From positions 1 through 42,376 of the IMG/VR virus record IMGVR_UViG_3300032086_001176: a DNA stretch of 42,376 nucleotides; one strand, written 5' to 3'. The notes beneath the pieces were generated by a model. It worked only from the letters and a program-made list of their open reading frames with translations. It was not told the origin of the DNA and made no database searches. The position numbers and the translations under genes are program-made. This document shows positions 31,247 to 37,695 of the stretch, in pieces (position 1 is the stretch's first letter; each line of letters starts with the position of its first letter). This DNA is from a virus.

Positions 31247-31408
31247 TTGAACTGGGCAGAACTGCTCAAGCCTGAGAACGGTGGTCCTGGGGATTCACCG
31301 GGCAGGGATGAAGCTGTGCGATATGCGCTTGAAGCCGTTGCTGAACGCAAGCGGGTCAAGGCTGAGGTGCAGGCGTTAAAGGCTAAGAAAAAGCGCGGCA
31401 AGGGTTGA
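31247..31408 (+). CDS. Small basic protein, TTG start, 53 aa
   Basis: The frame reads (M)NWAELLKPENGGPGDSPG and ends in a Lys-rich tail (ALKAKKKRGKG). No ATG is available in frame; TTG at 31247 is the best start. The TGA overlaps the TTG of the next gene (TTGA), supporting a coupled pair. Codon pattern and composition look coding. Not recognised. Confidence 0.5.
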   Translation: MNWAELLKPENGGPGDSPGRDEAVRYALEAVAERKRVKAEVQALKAKKKRGKG

Positions 31409-32094
31409 CGCACCTTTTGCGGTATGCCATCCTTGGGCAGCTTTTCTTGCAAATGCAAGCAATGACCGCTGTCTCATGGAATGCCGCCGTTAGGGGAGAT
31501 GTCACCCTTATTCGTCGAATGAACGACAACTTTTATGCAAAAGATGAACAGGGGGTTCGTTTTTGCGTTTATCCAACATCGAAAATAGACGCATACAAAA
31601 ACTGCCCCAAAATTGGAAAGCTGTTTGAACTAGCCTTTCAAGAGCCAAAACTTTTTGATGGCTTTGTGCTTAGGGTTGAGGCTACAAAAGTAGCACGCAG
31701 AGATGATCTTGACTGGATGGCTTCAGTTTGCAGGTATGAATTGCAACCTGATTTCGTGCAAAAAGAAATTGACAACATTCTTGATAGCGCCGCCAAGTCG
31801 TCGTCAGAAATTGTTCACCAGCCTCAGCTCGATGACCAAATCCTTACTTCCATTGACCGCAACCTAAAAATTATTCTTGATGACGTAGAATTTTCCGTTG
31901 CTGATGTTGAGCATGTAAACAGCAAGATTTCAATTCAAAACCCTTTCATGTCAAAAATCTTGCGAGCAGTTGCAGCAGAACACAACGTGCATATTTCACA
32001 AGTCGCAGCAGCTTGCGTCATGTACTGCATTTGCAATGAATCAATTCTTTTCCGTATGCAATTCAACAATCAACAGAAGGGACAAGTAAAATGA
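31405..32094 (+). CDS. Hypothetical protein in early operon, up to 229 aa
   Basis: If translated from the coupled TTG at 31405 it has 229 residues; ATGs at 31453 and 31462 give 213 or 210. The N-terminal region (WNAAVRGDVTLIRRMNDNFY, KIGKLFELAFQEPKLFDGFV) is globular, the middle is acidic, and the C-terminus has a Cys-containing helix (VAAACVMYCICNESI). I do not recognise a family. Its place between nuclease and RusA suggests a role in DNA metabolism or host takeover, by position only. Confidence 0.65.
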   Translation: MTHLLRYAILGQLFLQMQAMTAVSWNAAVRGDVTLIRRMNDNFYAKDEQGVRFCVYPTSKIDAYKNCPKIGKLFELAFQEPKLFDGFVLRVEATKVARRDDLDWMASVCRYELQPDFVQKEIDNILDSAAKSSSEIVHQPQLDDQILTSIDRNLKIILDDVEFSVADVEHVNSKISIQNPFMSKILRAVAAEHNVHISQVAAACVMYCICNESILFRMQFNNQQKGQVK

Positions 32095-32270
32095 TCAACC
32101 CAAGATACGACCCCCGCAAGCAATCAAAAAGGGTCAACACTGTTGTTTGGGCAGTCTGCACACTGCTCTTGAGCGGTGCGTTTTGGTACAGCCTCACGAC
32201 AACACTGGATGACATGACCAGGAATGATTGCGCGGCTGGCATTAAAAAAGCCTGTGACGCATTGAAATGA
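32091..32270 (+). CDS. Small single-pass membrane protein, 59 aa
   Basis: The frame starts MINPRYDPRKQSKRVNTVVW, has one hydrophobic segment at about residues 18-36 (VVWAVCTLLLSGAFWYSL) after a basic stretch, and ends with two cysteines. The ATG overlaps the upstream stop (ATGA). The positive-inside rule predicts the N-terminus in the cytoplasm. The role is unknown; an early membrane protein could act in host interference. Confidence 0.65.
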   Translation: MINPRYDPRKQSKRVNTVVWAVCTLLLSGAFWYSLTTTLDDMTRNDCAAGIKKACDALK

Positions 32271-32318
32271 TTTTTTCAAGGGATTGTCAGACTGTAACGA
32301 ATAACACGGTCTGCAATC

Positions 32319-32753
32319 TTGAGCGAAAGTTTCACGATCAGGGTTGTGGGCCGTCCCGCACCACAAGGCAGCAAACGTCACGTCGGTGGGGGCAGATTTG
32401 TTGAAGCGTCAAAATACCTGAGACCTTGGAGAACCGCTGTTGCAACTGCCGCCAAACGGTTGACACCACCGGGCTGGCATACCAAACTGGGTGTGTCTTT
32501 AACGGTCACCTTCATCCTTGCTAGACCCAAGTCTCATTTCCGCACTAACGGCAAACTCAAAGACTCAGCACCACGTCTCTGTTTGGGTCGCATTGGTGAT
32601 CTTGACAAGCTTGTCCGTGCTGTCTTTGACGCGCTAACAGGCATTGCGTATGACGACGACTCACAAGTCTTTGACCTCCACGCTGAACGTCGCTACGCCA
32701 TTGGATACGAAAAACCTGGAGCAATCATCACCGTCACCACAATCAATGGCTGA
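32319..32753 (+). CDS. rusA: RusA-family Holliday junction resolvase, 144 aa
   Basis: The sequence has the RusA pattern: PAPQGSKRHVGG (residues 13-24), and RIGDLDKLVRAVFDALTG (Asp94, Asp96, Lys97, Asp104) followed by YDDDSQV (Asp112-114). The conserved aspartates coordinate magnesium. It cuts four-way junctions formed in recombination or concatemer branching. The start is TTG at 32319 (no nearby ATG); the end overlaps the next gene by 8 bases. Confidence 0.92.
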   Translation: MSESFTIRVVGRPAPQGSKRHVGGGRFVEASKYLRPWRTAVATAAKRLTPPGWHTKLGVSLTVTFILARPKSHFRTNGKLKDSAPRLCLGRIGDLDKLVRAVFDALTGIAYDDDSQVFDLHAERRYAIGYEKPGAIITVTTING

Positions 32754-33462
32754 ACTTCCAAACCTTGCTGGCGTAGCCACTAAGGATCTCGTTGAACAAA
32801 TTGGCAGCAACAAATTTAGTGCTTCCTACATCAACTGGGCACGAACGATGAACCTGCTTCATCAGCACGCCCCCGGTTGGATGGTTGACTATCAAGCGGC
32901 ATCAGATGGCAGCATGGTGCATCGCGCACCAGGCGTGGGCGGTTATCTGATGATCCGTTTTTGTCACGTTGACGGCACTGCAACCCCTGCGTTGCCACAG
33001 GCTGTGATGGATCATCGGAACAATCCAATTCCTTTTGACAAGATCTCTGCCCGTGACATCACCGATACGCAGCGTCGTGGCATGTGTATGGCTGCGGCAA
33101 TGACCTTTGGGTTGGCGTATGAGCTTTGGGCAAAAATGCCCCTTGAAAGCGGTTATGTTGCTTCAGAACCTGAACCTGAGCCTGAGCTGACATCTCGCCC
33201 AGCCAGTAAGACCATCAAAAAAGCAGCAGAACCTGCAGCAGAAACGCCTAAGGTTTCAGACCCAGATGAAACACCGTTGACTGAAGACGAAAAGAAATTG
33301 CTGCGTGGTTTGATTCTTGAAGTTCCTGAAGTAAACCGCAAAGGGTTTCTTGACAGATTCCGTGACCGCTTTGGCCTTGAACCCAATGGCAAAGTAGCCT
33401 ATGCAATCACCAAGAAAAAACACGAAAAGTTTATTCAGGACTATTTACCTGAGTTTATTTGA
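32746..33462 (+). CDS. Putative single-strand annealing protein, DUF1071-like, 238 aa
   Basis: The N-terminal domain (SASYINWARTMNLLHQHAPG, VGGYLMIRFCHVDG, DITDTQRRGMCMAAAMTFGL, AYELWA) looks like the DUF1071/Sak-type annealing proteins of phages. An acidic Glu-Pro linker (about residues 140-180) leads to a basic C-terminal part (KKLLRGLILEVPEVNRKGFL). I start at the ATG at 32746, which overlaps RusA. With the PD-(D/E)XK nuclease it would form a two-component recombination system. Family assignment is by eye. Confidence 0.6.
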   Translation: MAELPNLAGVATKDLVEQIGSNKFSASYINWARTMNLLHQHAPGWMVDYQAASDGSMVHRAPGVGGYLMIRFCHVDGTATPALPQAVMDHRNNPIPFDKISARDITDTQRRGMCMAAAMTFGLAYELWAKMPLESGYVASEPEPEPELTSRPASKTIKKAAEPAAETPKVSDPDETPLTEDEKKLLRGLILEVPEVNRKGFLDRFRDRFGLEPNGKVAYAITKKKHEKFIQDYLPEFI

Positions 33463-33466
33463 TTAG

Positions 33467-33652
33467 ATGGCGCATGTTCGCATTGACCAGGCGGATCGTG
33501 ACCGTGACCGCCGCAAGAATCATTTTCAGGTCAGGCTGGATGATGATCTAGCCAATCAGTTGCGGCATTTCATGGAAAGCCGTGACTACAACGCCAACAA
33601 GGCGTTGACCACCATTGTTTCCCGTTTCTTTAAAGGCCAAACTCATGTCTGA
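33467..33652 (+). CDS. Ribbon-helix-helix-like protein, 61 aa
   Basis: After a charged start (MAHVRIDQADRDRDRRKNHF) the segment FQVRLDDDLANQLRHFMESR then NANKALTTIVSRFFKG shows the strand-helix-helix order of RHH/CopG-like DNA-binding proteins. It overlaps the next gene by 8 bases. It may autoregulate the early operon. Confidence 0.68.
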   Translation: MAHVRIDQADRDRDRRKNHFQVRLDDDLANQLRHFMESRDYNANKALTTIVSRFFKGQTHV

Positions 33653-33932
33653 TTTTCCCAAAGACGCTTTCACTTTTTACGGCAACTTCAATAAAGACAA
33701 AAAGACAGACGGTGCTTATTGGGCATCAATTGAGGTTCCCGTTGAAGAGCTTCGCAAAATGTTTACTTGGGTCAAGGATGCCGACAAAGTTGAAAATTTT
33801 CAGGGCAAAGAATGCGTAAAGCTGCGCGGTGCTCTGCGTCCTAAGCAAAGCAGCGCAGGCAATGACTATCTGATGTTGATTCTCAGCGATGAGAAGCCAC
33901 GGAAGGCAGACAACGGCACTGACATTTTTTGA
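33645..33932 (+). CDS. Hypothetical early protein, possible ssDNA-binding role, 95 aa
   Basis: From the ATG at 33645 it reads MSDFPKDAFTFYGNFNKDKK, with alternating strands (AYWASIEVPVEELRKMFTWV, CVKLRGALRPKQS, YLMLILSDEKP) and an acidic end (NGTDIF). Placement after the annealing protein and the acidic C-terminus are like small single-strand binding proteins, but I cannot confirm an OB-fold. It is the last gene before the rightward terminator. Confidence 0.65.
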   Translation: MSDFPKDAFTFYGNFNKDKKTDGAYWASIEVPVEELRKMFTWVKDADKVENFQGKECVKLRGALRPKQSSAGNDYLMLILSDEKPRKADNGTDIF

Positions 33933-33944
33933 TCGCTAACCTAG

Positions 33945-33977
33945 GGGCAGGCAGAAGCAATTCTGCTTGCCCTTTTT
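33945..33977 (+). terminator. Intrinsic terminator of the early rightward operon
   Basis: The 12-bp stem GGGCAGGCAGAA / TTCTGCTTGCCC (one G-U pair) has a 4-base loop and is followed by five U residues. It separates the recombination genes from the HNH and sigma genes. Confidence 0.9.
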
Positions 33978-33988
33978 GAATAGTTGTC

Positions 33989-34375
33989 ATGTTGTTTGAT
34001 GACTTTGCATTCCATGGAAATTATGAATTATTGCAAAGCTCATTTCAAGTACAACAAAACACTCACTACATTTCAGAGCAACAGTTAATCACAAAACGGC
34101 AAGCAAAGCACAGCTTCCGCCGTTCAATTCTTCAAGCTTGGGATCATCTTTGCGCTTACTGCGGCGACCCAGGCGACACCTTGGATCACGTCAAACCCCG
34201 AAGCAAGGGTGGTGAAACCAAACGCTCAAACCTTATCTGCTGCTGTGCTCTGCACAATAGTCAGAAAAGTTCCGCCGATTGGGTTGAGTGGTTTCGTGAA
34301 CAACCCTTCTGGACAGCCGACCGTGAAGCTGACATTTGGTTGTGGATCACGCAGGATCACCCATATGAAATCTAG
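33989..34375 (+). CDS. HNH endonuclease, 128 aa
   Basis: The HNH core is [11 protein letters not shown] (Asp66, His67) with Asn81 and CALHN (Asn90), bracketed by CAYC (Cys55, Cys58) and a later cysteine pair that would bind structural zinc. It starts after the terminator, so it probably has a separate promoter. It is not next to the terminase, so it may be a free-standing homing-type or host-DNA nuclease rather than a packaging partner. Confidence 0.88.
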   Translation: MLFDDFAFHGNYELLQSSFQVQQNTHYISEQQLITKRQAKHSFRRSILQAWDHLCAYCGDPGDTLDHVKPRSKGGETKRSNLICCCALHNSQKSSADWVEWFREQPFWTADREADIWLWITQDHPYEI

Positions 34376-34434
34376 GTTTTATTTCTTGTTTTCTTTGCGG
34401 TAGTTTGAGACAATGCCATGACAGCTTTAAGTTC

Positions 34435-35370
34435 ATGCAGTCTGACGGCCTCAGGGATTATTTAAATGCAATTGGGAACTTGCCGTTGCTGACTGCTGAT
34501 CAGGAAATTGAGCTTGCTCGCAAAATTCAGCCTATGGTCGCGCTCAAGGCTGAAAATCGTGAGCTAACTAAAGAGGAAAAACGCACAGTCAAAATTGGGG
34601 AACGGGCTAGGCAAAAGATGATTGAGTGCAATCTGCGCTTAGTCGTTAGCCTTGCCCGTCGCTACACACGCAGGCTGGTGTGCAACAGCATGGATCTGCT
34701 TGATTTGATCCAAGAAGGGAACATTGGGCTTGATCGTGCGGTTGAAAAGTTTGACCATACTCGTGGCTATAAATTCAGCACCTATGCGTATTGGTGGATT
34801 CGTCAAAGCATCTCCAGGGCAATTGACATGCACGAACGCGTCATCAGGGTACCAGCCAACGCCTTAGAAAAAGCTCACAAGGCCAAACGGTTTCAGCATG
34901 ACTTTCACCTGATGACAGGCAGGGCACCAACCCTTAAAGAGGTTGCTGACCACCTCGAAACCACAGAAGATGTCCTGCGTTTGATCCTTGAACGCTCTAC
35001 ACCGCATTCAAGCCTTGATGCACGCACAACAGAAGACGGCAACTGCATGATTGACCTCATTGCCGACACCTACGGTATTGATGCTCCCTACACCCAGGAA
35101 GAGCTGAATGAACTAATCGAAAAATTTGAAGTTGCTTTTGATCAGCTAGACGAGCATCATCAAATAATTCTTTGTCACTTTTACGGCTTGAATGGGCAGG
35201 ATGAATTGCCCTTGACAAAAATTGCTGAAAAGCTTGGGATGACGCGCGAAAACGTCAGACAGCACCGCATACGGGCAGAACGCAAACTCAAGATCAAGAT
35301 GAATTTATTTACCGCGCAAAAACAACCGTTTCCAGAATGGTCTCTCAGCGGATTGCTGGATAACTTCTAA
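34435..35370 (+). CDS. RpoD-like (group 2) sigma factor, 311 aa
   Basis: All regions of a primary-type sigma are present except 1.1: region 1.2 ([20 protein letters not shown], residues 8-27), regions 2.1-2.4 ([53 protein letters not shown], residues 67-130), region 3, and region 4.2 ([20 protein letters not shown], 259-278). It resembles cyanobacterial group 2 sigmas and could redirect host RNA polymerase to phage promoters. I choose the ATG at 34435; a TTG at 34405 would add ten residues but sits within a possible promoter (TTGTTT, 17 bases, GACAAT at 34386-34414). Confidence 0.92.
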   Translation: MQSDGLRDYLNAIGNLPLLTADQEIELARKIQPMVALKAENRELTKEEKRTVKIGERARQKMIECNLRLVVSLARRYTRRLVCNSMDLLDLIQEGNIGLDRAVEKFDHTRGYKFSTYAYWWIRQSISRAIDMHERVIRVPANALEKAHKAKRFQHDFHLMTGRAPTLKEVADHLETTEDVLRLILERSTPHSSLDARTTEDGNCMIDLIADTYGIDAPYTQEELNELIEKFEVAFDQLDEHHQIILCHFYGLNGQDELPLTKIAEKLGMTRENVRQHRIRAERKLKIKMNLFTAQKQPFPEWSLSGLLDNF

Positions 35371-35565
35371 CGCATTAGCAAAGGCTTCTGCTTCAAGTTC
35401 TGTAATACGCCCCACCGCCTGTTTCAGCAACTGTTGCTGGTAATGGGTCTGCTTCATCAGCTGAGCGCACAACTGTGCAACCTGCTCGTGGTCATGATGT
35501 GTAAGCACCTGCCGAGAGTCGCGTTCAAGCTGTAATTCATCTTCAAGAGACAAATTGACAACCAT
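35305..35565 (-). CDS. Helical hypothetical protein convergent with sigma gene, 86 aa
   Basis: From the ATG at 35565 it reads [20 protein letters not shown] and is almost wholly helical, with a likely coiled coil ([20 protein letters not shown]). An upstream start at 35589 adds eight residues. Its 3' end overlaps the last 66 bases of the sigma gene on the opposite strand. Similar short proteins occur in picocyanobacteria and their phages, as far as I recall. Function unknown. Confidence 0.65.
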   Translation of the reverse strand: MVVNLSLEDELQLERDSRQVLTHHDHEQVAQLCAQLMKQTHYQQQLLKQAVGRITELEAEAFANALEVIQQSAERPFWKRLFLRGK

Positions 35566-35614
35566 CCAATCAGCCCAGCCCATACCCAAAGTGCCGTTGT
35601 TCCAACCTAACGCA

Positions 35615-35776
35615 ATGAAACCTCCAAGGCTAGAGCAAATTCAAACAAAACATGGAAAAGTCTGGCGCATAACATGCGCTGGCATGATCAAAGAACACCG
35701 CCAAGAATGGCAAGCAAGATGCTTTTACCATCAGGCGGTGATGATGTATTGCGGTCGTCTAGCTGATGAAGACTAG
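35615..35776 (+). CDS. Small hypothetical protein, 53 aa
   Basis: From the ATG at 35615 it reads MKPPRLEQIQTKHGKVWRIT, then MIKEHRQEWQARCFYHQAVM, an amphipathic small protein. A longer frame back to 35555 would overlap the divergent gene and is less likely. Its 3' end overlaps the dCTP deaminase gene tail to tail by 4 bases. Not recognised. Confidence 0.58.
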   Translation: MKPPRLEQIQTKHGKVWRITCAGMIKEHRQEWQARCFYHQAVMMYCGRLADED

Positions 35777-36291
35777 GTGACATTTGGCATGACAGTTTTA
35801 TGGTTGTTGTAATGCCCCGTCAACGCATAGCTCTTAAGAGGCACTGCAGACATCCTAAAAAACACTATCTGCCCAATCTTCAGGTTGGGGTAAAGCGGCA
35901 ACGGATGATACCGCCTTTCATTTTTCAATTCGAGTGTAAGTTTTGACCCCCAATAGCCGGGATCTAGAAAACCAGCAAGCATGTGATTGTAAAAATCACG
36001 GGCACGGCTTGACTTGAGTACAAATTCTGCGCTGATGTTTTCTGGGAGATTAAACTGCTCAACTGTTTCAGCCAAGCAAACCTCGCCGGGCAGCAAAAGA
36101 TACGGGTCATCTTCTGTCCTATCTGAGATGTCAATCCGCATCAGCTCAGGCTGCTCACGGACTTCAACCATCAAGTTAAAACCAAGACGCACGTCAAGGC
36201 TTGCAGGATTCAGCAGTTTTTCATCAAATGGCCAAACCATCTGGGAGGCTTCACAAAAGCTGCGAATCTCCCAATCAGCTAAAACACTCAC
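35773..36291 (-). CDS. dcd: dCTP deaminase / dUTPase-family enzyme, 172 aa
   Basis: Family motifs are visible: LNPASLDVRLG (residues 27-37), LLLPGE (65-70), FVLKSSRARDF (Lys93, Ser95, Arg98), AGFLDPGYWG (106-115), LTLELKN with Glu121 as the probable catalytic residue, and NLKIGQIVFF. It would make dUMP/dUTP from dCTP for dTTP supply. Deaminase and dUTPase members are similar; the glutamate favours deaminase. It overlaps the endolysin by 4 bases. Confidence 0.88.
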   Translation of the reverse strand: MSVLADWEIRSFCEASQMVWPFDEKLLNPASLDVRLGFNLMVEVREQPELMRIDISDRTEDDPYLLLPGEVCLAETVEQFNLPENISAEFVLKSSRARDFYNHMLAGFLDPGYWGSKLTLELKNERRYHPLPLYPNLKIGQIVFFRMSAVPLKSYALTGHYNNHKTVMPNVT

Positions 36292-36914
36292 GCTGGTTCC
36301 ATGAAAAGGTTGCCTTCCGCAATACGCCGCCGCTTCAAACCAGCTTCAAACTGACTGCCAGGATTGCGGTAAAGCAACATAGCGTCAGGAACCTGATTCC
36401 AAGCCTTTGACGTAAGCGTTCGGGAAATGGTAGCAAAGCCAGAATTGTTGTAAAAATACGCGCCCAAGTTGTACCCAAATGAAATCAACGCTGACTTTTG
36501 ATTGATGTTCATTTCATCCCAGTATGGGATGCTTTGCTCAAGCACTTTGGCAATTCGATCAATCTCAAGGTTCAACAGCTCATCTGCACGGTGCTGTGAG
36601 ATGTTTTGACCTAGCCGTACAGGGGATCCGTCAGGGTAACGGGTAGAACCCCAACCAATTGTGGGGACACCTGCAGGACACAGATAAGAGTTTAGGTGGC
36701 AGCCTTCAAACTCACTGATCAGTGCCTTGGCAACGGAATACTCCTTAGACGGCGGATCCGATGCCCAAGTGACATACCAATCATTGTCACGGCTAAAAAC
36801 TGTAGGCAACCGTTCAGAGATGACCCGTTCAAGCTCATTGATTGCTGCGGTTTGATGGGGCAAATTCCTGTAATACCGGAAAAGGTCAATCAGGCGAATT
36901 GAGTTTGGCGTCAT
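36288..36914 (-). CDS. Endolysin, GH24 lysozyme with N-terminal extension, 208 aa
   Basis: Residues 65-205 are a T4-type lysozyme: SEFEGCHLNSYLCPAGVPTI (Glu70), then GWGSTRYPDGSPV, INQKSALISFGYNLGAYFYN and GLKRRRIAEGNLFM. The usual catalytic Asp is replaced by Cys79, with Thr85 present. The first about 60 residues (LIDLFRYYRNLPHQTAAINE) are an extension seen in cyanophage lysins to my recollection, perhaps for wall binding. No signal peptide, so it needs a holin. Confidence 0.9.
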   Translation of the reverse strand: MTPNSIRLIDLFRYYRNLPHQTAAINELERVISERLPTVFSRDNDWYVTWASDPPSKEYSVAKALISEFEGCHLNSYLCPAGVPTIGWGSTRYPDGSPVRLGQNISQHRADELLNLEIDRIAKVLEQSIPYWDEMNINQKSALISFGYNLGAYFYNNSGFATISRTLTSKAWNQVPDAMLLYRNPGSQFEAGLKRRRIAEGNLFMEPA

Positions 36915-37280
36915 CGCTCCAAGGGGAATGGATGCTTATGTTCCAGCCGTCTTGTTTGTAGACAGGCTTGGGGGATTCGTCAGGCTGAGTGGCTTTCCAG
37001 ATTTCAATGGCGTTGTCTAAGCGCGGTTTTAAAGTCGCGTGGAACTTGCGGGATGCAATGGCGCGATTCACGGCATCCCAGGGGCTGCGGGCACTGAACC
37101 TAAAAAGCCACTTGCCGTCAGGGGGAATCAGCCCTTTTTTTCGGGCTTGATGCTGCGAAGCATGGTGAAGACAAGCTGAATCAAGCTGTTGTCACGCAGC
37201 TTGCTCATGCCGATCAATTCAGAAGCAGCAGCAACCACAACCCAAAAGGCGGCGCTGTGCAGAACGGCGTTGATGTCCAT
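36886..37280 (-). CDS. Possible frameshift fusion: membrane protein plus basic C-terminal domain, 131 aa
   Basis: The 50-aa membrane protein at 37128-37280 ends GAA AAA AAG GGC TGA. A -1 slip on A_AAA_AAG enters an open frame (GLIPPDGKWLFRFSARSPWD, then DAVNRAIASRKFHATLKPRL) that runs to 36886 and overlaps the endolysin start. This downstream frame has no ATG; its first GTG (37071) lies after conserved-looking sequence, and a CTG overlaps the stop. Options are programmed frameshift, CTG-start coupling or a homopolymer error. The downstream coding part itself is likely real. Confidence 0.5.
37128..37280 (-). CDS. Small membrane protein of lysis region, 50 aa
   Basis: The frame starts MDINAVLHSAAFWVVVAAAS, with one hydrophobic segment (residues about 8-25) and a basic tail (RSIKPEKKG). 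A strong ribosome binding site (AAGGAGT) precedes the ATG. It lies two frames upstream of the endolysin, so a holin or holin-like role is plausible; similar single-span proteins are common in cyanophages (recollection). The end carries a slippery site. Confidence 0.7.
   Translation of the reverse strand: MDINAVLHSAAFWVVVAAASELIGMSKLRDNSLIQLVFTMLRSIKPEKKG
37134..37140 (-). promoter_or_regulatory. Candidate -1 frameshift site A_AAA_AAG
   Basis: The heptamer AAAAAAG is in the correct register one codon before the TGA of the 50-aa membrane protein, and a small stem (AGGG / CCCT) follows. The same heptamer drives frameshifting in E. coli dnaX. The homopolymer run also makes a sequence error possible. 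Confidence 0.5.
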
Positions 37281-37304
37281 GGTGAAACTCCTTACCCAAT
37301 AAAT

Positions 37305-37544
37305 CTAATCTCTTTCTAGCGCACGAATTCTTTCTGCATGGTTATTTAAGCGTCCATAGATTTCGCGGTTGTGTTCCCGCATGTCTGTGTGCAGCTCTTC
37401 CAGCTTGCTGGCAATAGCTTCAACCGACATTGACAAACGTATTACAGCTTCTCTAGCTTCGTTGTTCCGCTTTGACATGCTGTTGACTGACATGCCAGCA
37501 ATGCCGATAGAAGCGCCTAATGCCGCTGCTGCAAGTTCAATCAC
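37305..37544 (-). CDS. Membrane-anchored coiled-coil protein of lysis region, 79 aa
   Basis: The N-terminus is a hydrophobic segment (MIELAAAALGASIGIAGMSV), followed by a long coiled coil (VEAIASKLEELHTDMREHNR, then GRLNNHAERIRALERD). This architecture resembles XhlA-type lysis accessory or spanin-like proteins. The location in the lysis cassette supports it; which of the two small membrane proteins is the holin is unclear. Confidence 0.7.
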   Translation of the reverse strand: MIELAAAALGASIGIAGMSVNSMSKRNNEAREAVIRLSMSVEAIASKLEELHTDMREHNREIYGRLNNHAERIRALERD

Positions 37545-37564
37545 AGTCCAAGGCTCTCCTTTGT

Positions 37565-37693
37565 TTATTCTAGAGGGTCCGGTTTGCCAGCCAAGATAAG
37601 CAAAGCACGCTTGTAAAACATACAGTCGGTTTTTCCAGCCTTTTCAAGCACTTCCTTAATCTTTTTCCAGTTATTAAGGGTGTGCTTGTCCAT
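37565..37693 (-). CDS. Small conserved phage protein, 42 aa
   Basis: The frame starts MDKHTLNNWKKIKEVLEKAG and continues CMFYKRALLILAGKPDPLE. I recall very similar short proteins in cyanophage genomes, though without a known function. It begins 3 bases after the stop of the repeat fibre gene. It is helical, with no membrane span. Confidence 0.75.
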   Translation of the reverse strand: MDKHTLNNWKKIKEVLEKAGKTDCMFYKRALLILAGKPDPLE

Positions 37694-37695
37694 GC

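Noticed and set aside
33989-34375. HNH packaging endonuclease partnered with terminase
   Set aside because: Packaging HNH proteins usually lie next to the terminase; this one is about 8 kb away, on the other strand and beyond a terminator.
30251-36914. Lysogeny module
   Set aside because: No integrase, excisionase, CI/Cro pair or attachment site was recognised; an RHH protein alone is not sufficient.
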